Shown here piece by piece: positions 52,522 to 60,317 of a DNA stretch of 64,000 nt. The notes under the pieces were generated by a model. It ran no database searches. It was given only the letters and a program-made list of their open reading frames with translations, and was not told where the DNA came from. Source of the DNA: an uncultured Granulosicoccus sp. (GTDB taxonomy: Bacteria > Pseudomonadota > Gammaproteobacteria > Granulosicoccales > Granulosicoccaceae); assembly GCA_937924505.1 (NCBI GenBank), contig CALDSR010000039.1:7176-71175 (forward strand), written 5' to 3'. Positions within the stretch are counted from its first letter, which is position 1. Each line of letters begins with the position of its first letter. Made by a program: the position numbers and the translations under genes.

Positions 52522-53388
52522 ATGTTGAGCGAAACACAAAAACAGCAATTCTGGAACGATGGCGTCCTCGTTGTCGAAAACGTGGTAGATCAAGAAGCCT
52601 TGCAGGCTTTAAAAACGACGTTTGCCGACTGGGTAGAACAGAGTCGGGAGCAAACGGCACCCTATGGTGAGACGATCGATGCTCGGCCACGTTTTGATGT
52701 AGAACCAGGCCATACAGCAGAAAAACCCGGTCTGCGCCGAGTCAATGCACCTGTCGAGATATCACAGGCGTACTTTGATGCGATGGCATCGAGTCGCATG
52801 ACCGATTGTGTTGCTGAGTTGATCGGTCCGAATGTAAAAGCCCATCATTCCAAAATCAACTCCAAGCTTCCGGGCGGAAATACTCAGGTCAAGTGGCATC
52901 AAGATTTTCCATTTACACCACACTCCAACGATGATCTTGTCACAGCCTTGCTCATGGTTGATGATGTGACGGAAGACAACGGACCACTTGAAGTGATCCC
53001 GGGATCTCACAAAGGTGATATTCATGATCTGTGGCACGACGGCGTATTTACAGGTTCGGTGGCCGATGACATAGCCGCAGATTGCCAATCTCGAGCGGTC
53101 ACCTGTACTGGTTCAGCGGGCTCGGTGTGCCTCATGCATACGCGATTGCTGCATGGCTCTGCAGCAAATCGCTCTGATCAGTCGAGAACCTTGTTCATTT
53201 GTGTTTACAGCGCTGAAGATGCTGTTTCTCTTTCCAGCAACCCTGTACCAAACAAGTACGAAGGTCTTGTAGTTCGAGGCGAGCAGACCAATCGAATCCG
53301 TTCCATACCGTTTGATATGTCACTGCCACAAAAACCCACGACTGCCTCGTTTTTCGATCAGCAGGACAAGCATGGTGCTAGTGCTTAG
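52522..53388 (+). CDS. Phytanoyl-CoA dioxygenase (PhyH) family oxygenase
   Basis: A 288-residue Fe(II)/2-oxoglutarate-dependent oxygenase. Iron ligands in WHQDFPF (HxD) and HGSAANRSDQSR (distal His plus the 2-oxoglutarate-binding Arg). Starts MLSETQKQQFWNDGVLVVEN; ATG 52522 is preferred to GTG 52510. Bacterial PhyH proteins hydroxylate many small compounds including ectoine, so the substrate is open. It follows the IlvD/Edd dehydratase; a joint pathway is possible. Right neighbour is an intergenic region with an IS. Confidence 0.85.
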   Translation: MLSETQKQQFWNDGVLVVENVVDQEALQALKTTFADWVEQSREQTAPYGETIDARPRFDVEPGHTAEKPGLRRVNAPVEISQAYFDAMASSRMTDCVAELIGPNVKAHHSKINSKLPGGNTQVKWHQDFPFTPHSNDDLVTALLMVDDVTEDNGPLEVIPGSHKGDIHDLWHDGVFTGSVADDIAADCQSRAVTCTGSAGSVCLMHTRLLHGSAANRSDQSRTLFICVYSAEDAVSLSSNPVPNKYEGLVVRGEQTNRIRSIPFDMSLPQKPTTASFFDQQDKHGASA

Positions 53389-53984
53389 GCGGTCATACTG
53401 CTTCCGAGCTTAACTTTTGGGTGTTATTTTAAATATGACAAGTGTAAGTCTGCCTGTCTGTCGCGTAAGCACGATCAACAGATTAAGACCGAATTGCACT
53501 CCCGGCGCTGTTATCAAACAGCGGCGTTCTGTTCAGACAAGCGTTCATGCTAAAACCGAGACATGACTCGCGTAATTAGCCGCGTTTTCCGATTTGCCAT
53601 GGAAGAGCTCACGCGCTTGTGCACGCGTGTCTGCAACTTATGCTCAGTGGCGATTTTCGTTGCTCGCAACCTCGCTGCGTTCGGGGTTTCAGTCTGGGCT
53701 AACCGCCTGTATCCAGCCTGATTGTAGATGTGTTCAAGGGGTAAATCGGTGTGCGCAAGGGGTAAATACCATCCTGCGAGCGATCTCACGGCGATGAGCA
53801 TGAGCCCGGTGAACCGGTCAGGCGAGGGCAGCGGATGCTGGATAGAATAATTTTAAAATATCCCAAAAGAAATATGGGAACCCTCGCGCAAAGTCGAGGT
53901 CAATGCAGTCAGGTAATTGCATCGGTTATCGGAGCGATTGTCAGTCAATAATCCAAGCTTTCAAACCTAAAAGATCCCTACGCG
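53389..53984. other. About 600-base region without a supported gene
   Basis: Only short frames on both strands, none with good ribosome sites. A seven-base hairpin CGCTGTT / AACAGCG (53506-53512 / 53517-53523) might end the PhyH transcript. The 3' half is AT-rich and leads into the IS200-type element. Possibly degraded insertion-site DNA. Confidence 0.5.
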
Positions 53985-54635
53985 GAGCGCAGGGGCTTGG
54001 GTCGGCCCCATAGGGGCCAAGTATGCCTAGCCGTCAGAGACGGCTAGGGAGATACCCCACAGCGCTGTTTGAATTATAGCCCGAGTTGGCGCTGCTCTAT
54101 TTGTTGATCCTTTTTGTCTTGATACCGTACGTAAGCCTGGATCTTATCCATGTCCAAACCAACCGTGTCTACGCAATATCCCTTCGTCCAGAAGTGATTG
54201 CCCCAGTACGGCTTTCGTCTCAATTCCTTAAATCTCTGCAGCACTCGTATCGCTGTCCTGCCCTTCACCATTCCTACATAAGTTGATACCGATATCTTTG
54301 GCGGTATCGCCACTATTAAGTGAACGTGATCGAGCTGGATATTTAGCTCCACTACTTCGCACTTTTTGTGCTCCGAGAAACCTCTTATACAACTTTCAAC
54401 TTCTTGTTTTACTTGACCATTCAATATCCGGTACCGGTACTTCGGTGTCCAGACTATATGATAATGACAGTACCAAATCGTGTGTGATAACTTCTTGAAC
54501 CGGCTCATGGGTTCTCCTCGAATGAGGCTATGGGGATAGCTCACTTCAAGGTTAACCTTTGAGTCGGACTATCGGCGTAGCCTCAGCCCTCTGACCACGT
54601 CCGCAGGACGTGGGTTTCTACGTTACGACTAAACC
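53985..54635 (-). mobile_element. IS200/IS605-type insertion sequence
   Basis: A single-gene IS: tnpA on the minus strand with strong hairpins on either side, as expected for ssDNA transposition ends. Right side (tnpA upstream): CCACGTCC / GGACGTGG (54595-54613). Left side (downstream): GGCCCC / GGGGCC (54004-54018) and CCTAGCCGTC / GACGGCTAGG (54026-54048). No tnpB and no target duplication, both typical of IS200. Exact ends are estimated. It lies directly before the YHS-domain gene and may supply or disturb its promoter. Confidence 0.72.
54074..54508 (-). CDS. tnpA: IS200-type transposase TnpA
   Basis: A 144-residue Y1 HUH transposase. HUH motif His61-Val-His63 (LDHVHLIVAIPP) and catalytic Tyr126 in YVRYQDKKD (Y-x3-Q pattern). 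Starts MSRFKKLSHTIWYCHYHIVW, typical of IS200 TnpA. ATG 54508 has GAGGAG eight bases upstream. Acts on ssDNA at the flanking hairpins. Reading frame and motifs are intact, so the element may still be active. Confidence 0.93.
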   Translation of the reverse strand: MSRFKKLSHTIWYCHYHIVWTPKYRYRILNGQVKQEVESCIRGFSEHKKCEVVELNIQLDHVHLIVAIPPKISVSTYVGMVKGRTAIRVLQRFKELRRKPYWGNHFWTKGYCVDTVGLDMDKIQAYVRYQDKKDQQIEQRQLGL

Positions 54636-54659
54636 TTATTGTTTTCGGAGAACAAGATA

Positions 54660-55196
54660 ATGATCAAAAAGTTGATCGCCACCACGGTATTAACGCTTGC
54701 CTGTAGCTTTGCCCATGCGGGAGACCAATACGTTGACGAGTCTGGCTATGCGCTCAGCGGCTATGACGTTGTGGCCTATCACAGTCTGGAGCAGGTCGAA
54801 GTCGGACAGAAGCAACCAGAGGCCATCCCGGGAAAGAAAGACATTACTGCTGAGTATAACGGCGCCAAATGGGCGTTTTCGACGACCGAGAACCGCGATT
54901 TGTTTGCAGCCAACCCTGAGAAGTACGCGCCACAGTACGATGGTCATTGCGCCTACGGCGTCTCACAGGGCGGTAAGGTTCCAGCCAATCCAAATTTGTG
55001 GCGCATAATCGATGACAAACTATACGTCAACATCAACCCTGCGGTAGTTGGCTTCTTCGAAGAGGATATCCCCGGATTGTTGACGATCGCTGAAACCAAC
55101 TGGTCAAACGAGCTTGAGTCTGTTGAAGCTTCTCCACGAAGCTGGAAAGAAATGAAGGCCAACGACGGTACCTACTCAAGCGATGCTCCACTGTAG
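54660..55196 (+). CDS. Secreted YHS-domain protein
   Basis: A 178-residue periplasmic protein: signal peptide MIKKLIATTVLTLACSFAHA, then a YHS-type domain (YALSGYDVVAYHSLEQ; KWAFSTTENRDLFAANPEKY; YDGHCAYGVSQGGKV). Family members are often next to metal-handling genes; one Cys remains in the mature part (GHCAYG). Start chosen by GGAG before ATG 54660. It lies between the IS and bufA, ended by a strong hairpin, and could take part in copper handling together with the buf operon (inference). Confidence 0.8.
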   Translation: MIKKLIATTVLTLACSFAHAGDQYVDESGYALSGYDVVAYHSLEQVEVGQKQPEAIPGKKDITAEYNGAKWAFSTTENRDLFAANPEKYAPQYDGHCAYGVSQGGKVPANPNLWRIIDDKLYVNINPAVVGFFEEDIPGLLTIAETNWSNELESVEASPRSWKEMKANDGTYSSDAPL

Positions 55197-55227
55197 GTCT
55201 AATCGGCGTTTTCAGTAAATTCGTATA

Positions 55228-55255
55228 GGCGCCCTCCGGGACACCGGAGGGCGCC
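55228..55255 (+). terminator. Strong hairpin between the YHS gene and bufA
   Basis: GGCGCCCTCCGG (55228-55239), loop GACA, CCGGAGGGCGCC (55244-55255): a perfect twelve-base GC-rich stem, without a following T-run. It probably terminates the YHS mRNA or protects its end, leaving bufA under its own control. Confidence 0.65.
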
Positions 55256-55307
55256 ACACATGTAACTATAGGGTCGGCAGTGTGGCTGATCCGAAGGAAT
55301 GATTAAA

Positions 55308-55640
55308 ATGAGTAAAAATAGTAATAACCGAAATGCTGCCCTGATCGCCGGCTCCATTGCGTTGGCTTTGTCGCAGGTTGCGGTGGTTCAAACGGCTCAA
55401 GCTGGTGCTAAAGAGAAATGCTACGGCGTGTCGTTAGCCGGTCAAAATGACTGTGCAGCCGGGCCAGGAACCACGTGCGCCGGTACTTCGACAGTTGATT
55501 ATCAGGGCAATGCGTGGACGCTGGTGCCAGCGGGCGATTGCGTCAAATTTGGCGTTGAGGAAACGGTTGCGGCATTTGAACTGCCGGAAGATCGCAAGGG
55601 ATCTCTTGAAGCTCTCGACCGCGATTTGCCTGCAGGATAA
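55308..55640 (+). CDS. bufA: Bufferin precursor (DUF2282 copper-binding modified peptide)
   Basis: A 110-residue precursor of the BufA1/DUF2282 family. Sec signal up to about residue 31 ([17 protein letters not shown]), then a mature part with four cysteines: [21 protein letters not shown] and GDCVKF. In characterised bufferins, a DUF692 enzyme converts core cysteines to thiooxazole-type rings that bind copper (recent literature, from memory). The next three genes encode that enzyme, its partner and a DoxX protein. ATG 55308 is chosen because AAGGA lies a normal distance upstream. Exported to periplasm. Confidence 0.88.
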   Translation: MSKNSNNRNAALIAGSIALALSQVAVVQTAQAGAKEKCYGVSLAGQNDCAAGPGTTCAGTSTVDYQGNAWTLVPAGDCVKFGVEETVAAFELPEDRKGSLEALDRDLPAG

Positions 55641-55667
55641 GCACCGAACAGAAGAGTCGGCTTCATT

Positions 55668-56585
55668 GTGGATGCATCAAGTCGTAGCTCGTTTGGATCT
55701 CGAACGCGCGATGCTGGCAAGGCAACCCTGCCGGAAACGGCGGGGTTATGCCTGAAAGCTCAGCATTACGATGACATCTTGAATGATCAACCCGAGGTCG
55801 GTTGGTTTGAGATTCATGCTGAGAACTACCTGGGTGCCGGCGGTGCCCCTCTTCACTACCTGGAAAAAATACGCCAGCATTATCCGCTGTCGATACATGG
55901 TGTCGGTCTGTCTATCGGATCGGCTGGCGGTCTGGATGCCAGTCACCTGCAACGAGTAGCCAATCTGGTAGAGCGATTCCAGCCTGAGTCGTTTAGCGAA
56001 CACTTGGCGTGGTCTACGCACGATAATCAGTTTTTAAGCGATCTTTTGCCTTTGCCGTACAACCGCCAAACCGAAGATATCGTGTGTGAGCACATCGATC
56101 AGGTTCAAACATGCCTGGGTCGGCAGATGTTGCTTGAAAACCCTTCTAATTATCTCAGTTTGAGTGACTCGGTTGAGTCGGAAAACGAGTTCATCGCTAA
56201 TGTTGTCAAGCGTTCCGGCTGTGGGCTGCTATTGGATGTCAACAATGTCTATATTTCTGCACACAATTGTGAATACTCGGCCACTCGGTACATCGAACAG
56301 TTGCCATTGCAGGCTGTCGGTGAGGTTCATTTGGCGGGCCACTCGACTGACATGTCGGTTGCATCTGAACCGTTGTTGATAGATGCACATGACAGAGAGG
56401 TATGCGATGCGGTGTGGGAATTGTTTGCTCACACTATCTCTTTGACAGGCGCTGTACCAACGCTGATCGAATGGGATGCCAACGTACCAGACTGGTCAGT
56501 ATTTCTTACTGAAATGTACCGAGCTAACCAACTATTGCAATCATCCACTTCTACAGCGGCGTCATGTAGCAACGTCAGAGTTTAG
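55668..56585 (+). CDS. bufB: BufB/DUF692 multinuclear iron oxidase (MNIO)
   Basis: A 305-residue TIM-barrel protein of the DUF692 family. Key blocks: GLCLKAQHYDDILN, WFEIHAENYLGAGG (metal-binding His and Glu), HGVGLSIGSAGGLDASHL, SEHLAWSTHDNQFLSDLLPL, LENPSNYLS and LLDVNNVYISAHN, in which His, Asp and Glu residues bind the iron ions. It modifies cysteines of BufA (family knowledge). Follows bufA after 27 bases. No ATG in frame near the start; GTG 55668 is the best candidate. Confidence 0.9.
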   Translation: MDASSRSSFGSRTRDAGKATLPETAGLCLKAQHYDDILNDQPEVGWFEIHAENYLGAGGAPLHYLEKIRQHYPLSIHGVGLSIGSAGGLDASHLQRVANLVERFQPESFSEHLAWSTHDNQFLSDLLPLPYNRQTEDIVCEHIDQVQTCLGRQMLLENPSNYLSLSDSVESENEFIANVVKRSGCGLLLDVNNVYISAHNCEYSATRYIEQLPLQAVGEVHLAGHSTDMSVASEPLLIDAHDREVCDAVWELFAHTISLTGAVPTLIEWDANVPDWSVFLTEMYRANQLLQSSTSTAASCSNVRV

Positions 56586-56589
56586 TGGT

Positions 56590-57363
56590 TTGAATAACAT
56601 CGGCTTCCACGAGAAATTCGCCAACGCCCTGCAAAATGCAAGCGTCGATAGTTCGCCACTGCTGCGTTCTGGTAAAGAGTGTGGTCAAGGGCGTCGATTT
56701 GATATCTATCGTAACAACCGTGTAGTCAGCCTTATCGATGCCCTACGCAGCACCTATCCGGCGATCGACAGGCTAGTGGGTGATGAATTTTTCAAAGCCA
56801 GTGCACGCGCGTTTGTCGACGCTAATCCGCCGGTACAACCGGTCATGGCCGAGTACGGACGAGAGTTTGGCGTTTTTTTATCGTCGTTGCCCAATACCGA
56901 CAAGCTACCGTTCCTGAGAGACATTGCAGAACTGGAATGGTGGAAGTTGCAGGCTTATCACTGCGAAAACGCCCCTGTGCTGCACTTAGCCTCAGTGGCC
57001 GAAATAGCACCTGAATCAATTATGGATACCCGGTTACAATGTCATCCTGCGTTGCATTGTATCGATTCCAATTGGCCGATAGGAAGTATCTGGACGGCCT
57101 GTATCGGTGATTCCAGCGCCAATGGCAACACCGACGATCAAGTCGACATGCGTAATGGTGAGGCGGTTGTGATTACTCGTCCTGGAATAGAGGTTCAAGT
57201 AAATAGAGTCGCGCCGGCGGGCGCTGAGTTTCTAAATCTGATTCGGAGTGGTGAAACCGTGGGAGCCGCTGCGGACAAGGGCTTACAACAGGATAAGGAT
57301 TTCAATGTGGGTGAGCATCTCACAGGTCTTATCAATCTCGGCGCGTTTAGCAAGGTTCTTTAA
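56590..57363 (+). CDS. bufC: BufC/DUF2063 partner protein
   Basis: A roughly 257-residue protein with the N-terminal DUF2063 domain (FHEKFANALQNASVDS; RRFDIYRNNRVVSLIDALRS; YPAIDRLVGDEFFKASARAF). BufC/HvfC-type proteins deliver the peptide to the DUF692 enzyme. The open frame extends back to 56476 inside bufB, but homology starts near LNNIGFHEK, so TTG 56590, four bases after the bufB stop, is the likely start. Start confidence is low. Confidence 0.85.
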   Translation: MNNIGFHEKFANALQNASVDSSPLLRSGKECGQGRRFDIYRNNRVVSLIDALRSTYPAIDRLVGDEFFKASARAFVDANPPVQPVMAEYGREFGVFLSSLPNTDKLPFLRDIAELEWWKLQAYHCENAPVLHLASVAEIAPESIMDTRLQCHPALHCIDSNWPIGSIWTACIGDSSANGNTDDQVDMRNGEAVVITRPGIEVQVNRVAPAGAEFLNLIRSGETVGAAADKGLQQDKDFNVGEHLTGLINLGAFSKVL

Positions 57364-57393
57364 TTTAATTTCATTGGTAAACTTCAAAAGATT

Positions 57394-57948
57394 ATGACTA
57401 AACCAATAAGTCGACGACATCGAACAACATTCCAGTTTATGCAGGATGGGCTGCAAGATTGGTTTCCGGGTCTGTTGGCTCGATTGACGTTTGCCTCGGT
57501 GCTGCTGCTGTATTTCATTAACGCTGCAAAAACAAAAGTAGGTGATGGCCTGTCAGGTTTTTTTCAGGTTCAGGACAACGCTTATTTTCAAATATTGCCG
57601 AAAGTCGTTGAACAGTTCAATTACGATGCCTCGCAAATCCCTGCGTTCCCGTATCAATGGATTGTCTATGCAGGTACCTACAGTGAATTTATTCTGCCGA
57701 TACTGATCGTCGTGGGATTGTTCACTCGAATTGCGGCTTTGGGCATGGTGGTATTCGTTTTGGTGCTGAGCTACGTTGATATAACTGGACACGCCGCAGA
57801 TGAAAAGACCGTAGGTTCCTTTTTTGATCGAATCCCTGACTCAATAATTGCCGATCAAAGAACACTCTGGATATTTTTGCTTTTGTACTTGTTCATCTAC
57901 GGCGCGGGCAAAGTGTCACTCGATCACCTGTTTGCCGGACGGCGGTAA
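57394..57948 (+). CDS. bufD: BufD/DoxX family membrane protein
   Basis: A 184-residue DoxX-type membrane protein with about four helices (FASVLLLYFINAAKTKVGDG; GTYSEFILPILIVVGLFTRI; LGMVVFVLVLSYVDITGHA). It is the usual fourth gene of bufABCD, 30 bases after bufC. A redox or quinone-linked role in bufferin maturation is presumed from family and context. ATG 57394. Ends the operon. Confidence 0.87.
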   Translation: MTKPISRRHRTTFQFMQDGLQDWFPGLLARLTFASVLLLYFINAAKTKVGDGLSGFFQVQDNAYFQILPKVVEQFNYDASQIPAFPYQWIVYAGTYSEFILPILIVVGLFTRIAALGMVVFVLVLSYVDITGHAADEKTVGSFFDRIPDSIIADQRTLWIFLLLYLFIYGAGKVSLDHLFAGRR

Positions 57949-58443
57949 TTCTGAGCTCTCGTGCAAACCGTAACGCCGAATCAGTCTCAGGCAGTTGTGC
58001 AATTAAGCACTCGCTTGAGGTTTGTATAGAGGCGCACGAAATGCCACTTGAGGCCAAGTGAAACCAAGTGAAACCAAGTGAAACCAAGTGAAACGGACAG
58101 GGTTCTGCTACCTGTAAAAAGAGCCCGTGGGGTAAGCCCATGCGTGGGCTGCAGAGAGCGATAACGGGCGAGAGATTGCAGAGACGGGGGCTGAGTACTC
58201 CCCCTGGCTGTCGGAGTAGGGTGAATTGTGCCGCTTGTCCGCTCCCGATATTTTTTGTGCTCTACGACATTTAATGAGAGTATGTGGTTTCCTTGGCATT
58301 TACGTGTCTTGGGTCGGTTACGCGGGGCGCCAAGTCAATTCCCGGCTTTTCATACATCGGCAGCGCTGATTCGACGTTGTCGGTTACTGCTTGCATCGAA
58401 TATCGGCAACCCATCGGCAATGGGCAAACGCTTCATTTGGGCA
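57949..58443. other. About 500-base region between buf operon and TRAP promoter
   Basis: No supported coding sequence. Contains a (AAACCAAGTG) tandem repeat at 58053-58095 and GC-rich stretches with short inverted repeats, possibly ending the buf transcript. Short ORFs on both strands arise from the repeat and lack ribosome sites. Confidence 0.5.
58053..58095. repeat. 10-base tandem repeat, about four copies
   Basis: Units of AAACCAAGTG occur at 58061-58070, 58071-58080 and 58081-58090, preceded by a degenerate copy (GGCCAAGTG) and followed by AAACGG. The exact units suggest a slippage-prone microsatellite-like site. Confidence 0.85.
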
Positions 58444-58474
58444 TTGACAATAGGGTTATTTGCGCTGTTATACT
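58444..58474 (+). promoter_or_regulatory. Sigma-70-like promoter of dctPQM
   Basis: TTGACA (58444-58449) and TATACT (58469-58474) with a TG extended -10 (TGTTATACT). Spacing is 19 bases, longer than ideal, which the extended -10 can offset. It is 55 bases before dctP, with a palindromic operator just downstream. Confidence 0.65.
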
Positions 58475-58492
58475 AGAATACCAGATTAATCA

Positions 58493-58509
58493 AACGACAA
58501 AATGTCGTT
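58493..58509. promoter_or_regulatory. Palindromic operator before dctP
   Basis: AACGACA-AAA-TGTCGTT: perfect seven-base arms with a three-base centre, located just downstream of the expected transcription start and 20 bases before the dctP ATG. This is a typical place and form for a GntR- or LacI-type repressor; no such regulator gene is adjacent. Confidence 0.65.
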
Positions 58510-58528
58510 CTAACGGAGGCATAAAGGT

Positions 58529-59509
58529 ATGTTTAAGAAATTGTCCATTGCGACAGCAGGGGTCGTCGCTTCACTTACGCTCCTGAGTCCTTTGCATGCG
58601 GCTGAAAGCTGGCGAGCCTGGAACATCCATAACGACGGTCATCCGAACACCGCAGCGATGGACAAGTTCTCGGAGCTTGTGGACGCGGCAACAGGCGGCG
58701 AAGTCAAGGTCGAAGTATTTCATGGCGGTGTGCTGGGATCACAGCCGGATGCACTGGAGCAAGTACGTCTTGGCGCTATCGAAATAGGTAACTTCAATCT
58801 AGGACCTATCGGCCCAATGGTAAAAGAAGCCAATCTTGTTTCGCTTCCATTTATCTTTAAAAGCGTACCGCACATGTTTCGTGTTCTTGAAGGCGAAGCG
58901 GGTGAAACGATCGCAGGCGCCATGGCTGAAGCTGGTGTCAAACCACTTGCCTGGGTTGATGCGGGGGCACGTTCTTTCTATAGCCAAAAGCCTATTAACA
59001 CGCCAGCCGATGTTGAAGGCTTGAAAATTCGAGTGATGAACAATGACCTTTACACTTCGATGATCTCGGCAATGGGTGGTAATCCTTCTCCAATGGCTTT
59101 CTCAGAAGTTCAGAATGCACTTAAAACTGGTGTTGTAGACGGTGCTGAAAACAACTTTCCATCATTCAAGAATGTTGGCCACTTCGAAGTCACCTCTCAT
59201 TACTCGCTTAGTGAGCATCTGATTATTCCTGAGTGTATCTGTGTAAACACGGCAAAGTTTGAAGCCTTGCCAAGCGAGCTTCAGGATGCAGTTCGTGGCG
59301 CTGCAGAAGAAGCTGCTTTGTTCCAGCGTGAGCTTTGGGCAGTTCAGTCTGAACAAGCCCGTGCTGATGTAGAAGCCGCTGGTATCAAAGTCAATGAGAT
59401 TGCTGACAAAGGTCCATTTCAAGAAGCAATGGTTAAGGTCTATGACGATTACCTTGCCGCTAACCCTGATATGGCGGATTTGGTGAAAATGGCTCAGGAC
59501 ACAGAGTAA
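58529..59509 (+). CDS. dctP: TRAP transporter substrate-binding protein
   Basis: A 326-residue DctP periplasmic protein. Signal peptide to about residue 25 (cut after LHA). Family blocks: GVLGSQPDALEQVRLGAIEI, LKIRVMNNDLYTSMISAMGG (with the Arg that binds carboxylates), and PMAFSEVQNALKTGVVDGAE. Binds an organic acid; the specific one is unknown. AACGGAGG before ATG 58529. First gene of dctPQM behind the promoter and operator. Confidence 0.9.
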   Translation: MFKKLSIATAGVVASLTLLSPLHAAESWRAWNIHNDGHPNTAAMDKFSELVDAATGGEVKVEVFHGGVLGSQPDALEQVRLGAIEIGNFNLGPIGPMVKEANLVSLPFIFKSVPHMFRVLEGEAGETIAGAMAEAGVKPLAWVDAGARSFYSQKPINTPADVEGLKIRVMNNDLYTSMISAMGGNPSPMAFSEVQNALKTGVVDGAENNFPSFKNVGHFEVTSHYSLSEHLIIPECICVNTAKFEALPSELQDAVRGAAEEAALFQRELWAVQSEQARADVEAAGIKVNEIADKGPFQEAMVKVYDDYLAANPDMADLVKMAQDTE

Positions 59510-59540
59510 ATCCGAGCCGTTACATCCGTTAGATTCAAAG

Positions 59541-59563
59541 CATCCCCGAAACTCTCGGGGGTG
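59541..59563 (+). terminator. Attenuator hairpin between dctP and dctQ
   Basis: CATCCCCGA (59541-59549), loop AACTC, TCGGGGGTG (59555-59563), nine pairs with one wobble. Short T-run after it. Likely lowers or protects transcript so that more binding protein than membrane subunits is made. Confidence 0.65.
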
Positions 59564-59696
59564 CTTTCGCTAAGATTTTACGTTCTACCACTTAATCTTC
59601 TCGGTATATCAACCTGATATCCCGCAAGCCATACAATTCAAACTTCAAGCGCTCGCCGCTGTTTTATGCGGGAGTGTATCCAGATTGAGACATTGA

Positions 59697-60224
59697 ATGA
59701 GCACTGCACCGGAATCTTCGGCGTTCCTGAAACGGATGGATACCGTATTTGACTTGCTTACTCGAGTCTGCCAGCTGATCGCCGGCATCGCCCTGGTCGG
59801 CATGACAATCATGTTTGCCTGGCTGGTGTATGGTCGCTACGTGTTGAACGACACGCCCACTTGGGTAGAACAAGTATCGCACTTGCTTTTGATGGTCATC
59901 GCGTTTCTGGGTGCGGCAGCGGGGGTTCGACAAGACACACATTTGTCGGTTGTGCTGTTTCGCACGGCTGTCCCTTCTTCAGTGCGCACTATCTTTGTTT
60001 TTGTAACAGACGTGCTGATGGCAGGTTTTGGTGGCTTGATGTTCTGGTACGGCCTCGAACTGACAAAATTCAAGTGGACTACGTTGATCCCTTTGATACA
60101 AGTGCCAGAAGGATTACGCTCGCTACCCTTGACCATTTGCGGAGCGCTCGTATTTGTATTCTCTATAGGGCATCTTATTCGTTTGTTGCTGGGTAAGGAC
60201 GAGCGCAAGGACTCGATAGAATAG
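59697..60224 (+). CDS. dctQ: TRAP transporter small membrane subunit
   Basis: A 175-residue DctQ protein with four membrane helices (AGIALVGMTIMFAWLVYGRY; VFVTDVLMAGFGGLMFWYGL). The conserved segment PTWVEQVSHLLLMVIAFLGAAAGV is typical of DctQ. Starts ATG 59697, 187 bases after dctP, behind the attenuator hairpin. Forms the membrane complex with DctM. Confidence 0.88.
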   Translation: MSTAPESSAFLKRMDTVFDLLTRVCQLIAGIALVGMTIMFAWLVYGRYVLNDTPTWVEQVSHLLLMVIAFLGAAAGVRQDTHLSVVLFRTAVPSSVRTIFVFVTDVLMAGFGGLMFWYGLELTKFKWTTLIPLIQVPEGLRSLPLTICGALVFVFSIGHLIRLLLGKDERKDSIE

Positions 60225-60317
60225 GCCGGAGAATAGGGCCGGAAAAAAGCCTGACCTTGTGCCGTGAAATCATACGGCCAATGACCTGAACGTTAAGTTG
60301 GGAATTAAGAAACCATA

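Noticed and set aside
53550..53801. An 83-residue minus-strand ORF
   Set aside because: Lies in a non-coding region before the IS, without ribosome site or family features.
53877..54060. CRISPR-like or tRNA-like structure next to the IS
   Set aside because: The repeats are inverted hairpins at the IS end, not regularly spaced direct repeats, and no cloverleaf or acceptor stem could be formed.
57893..58141. An 82-residue minus-strand ORF containing heptad-like FTWFHL pattern
   Set aside because: The pattern is just the translated 10-base tandem repeat.
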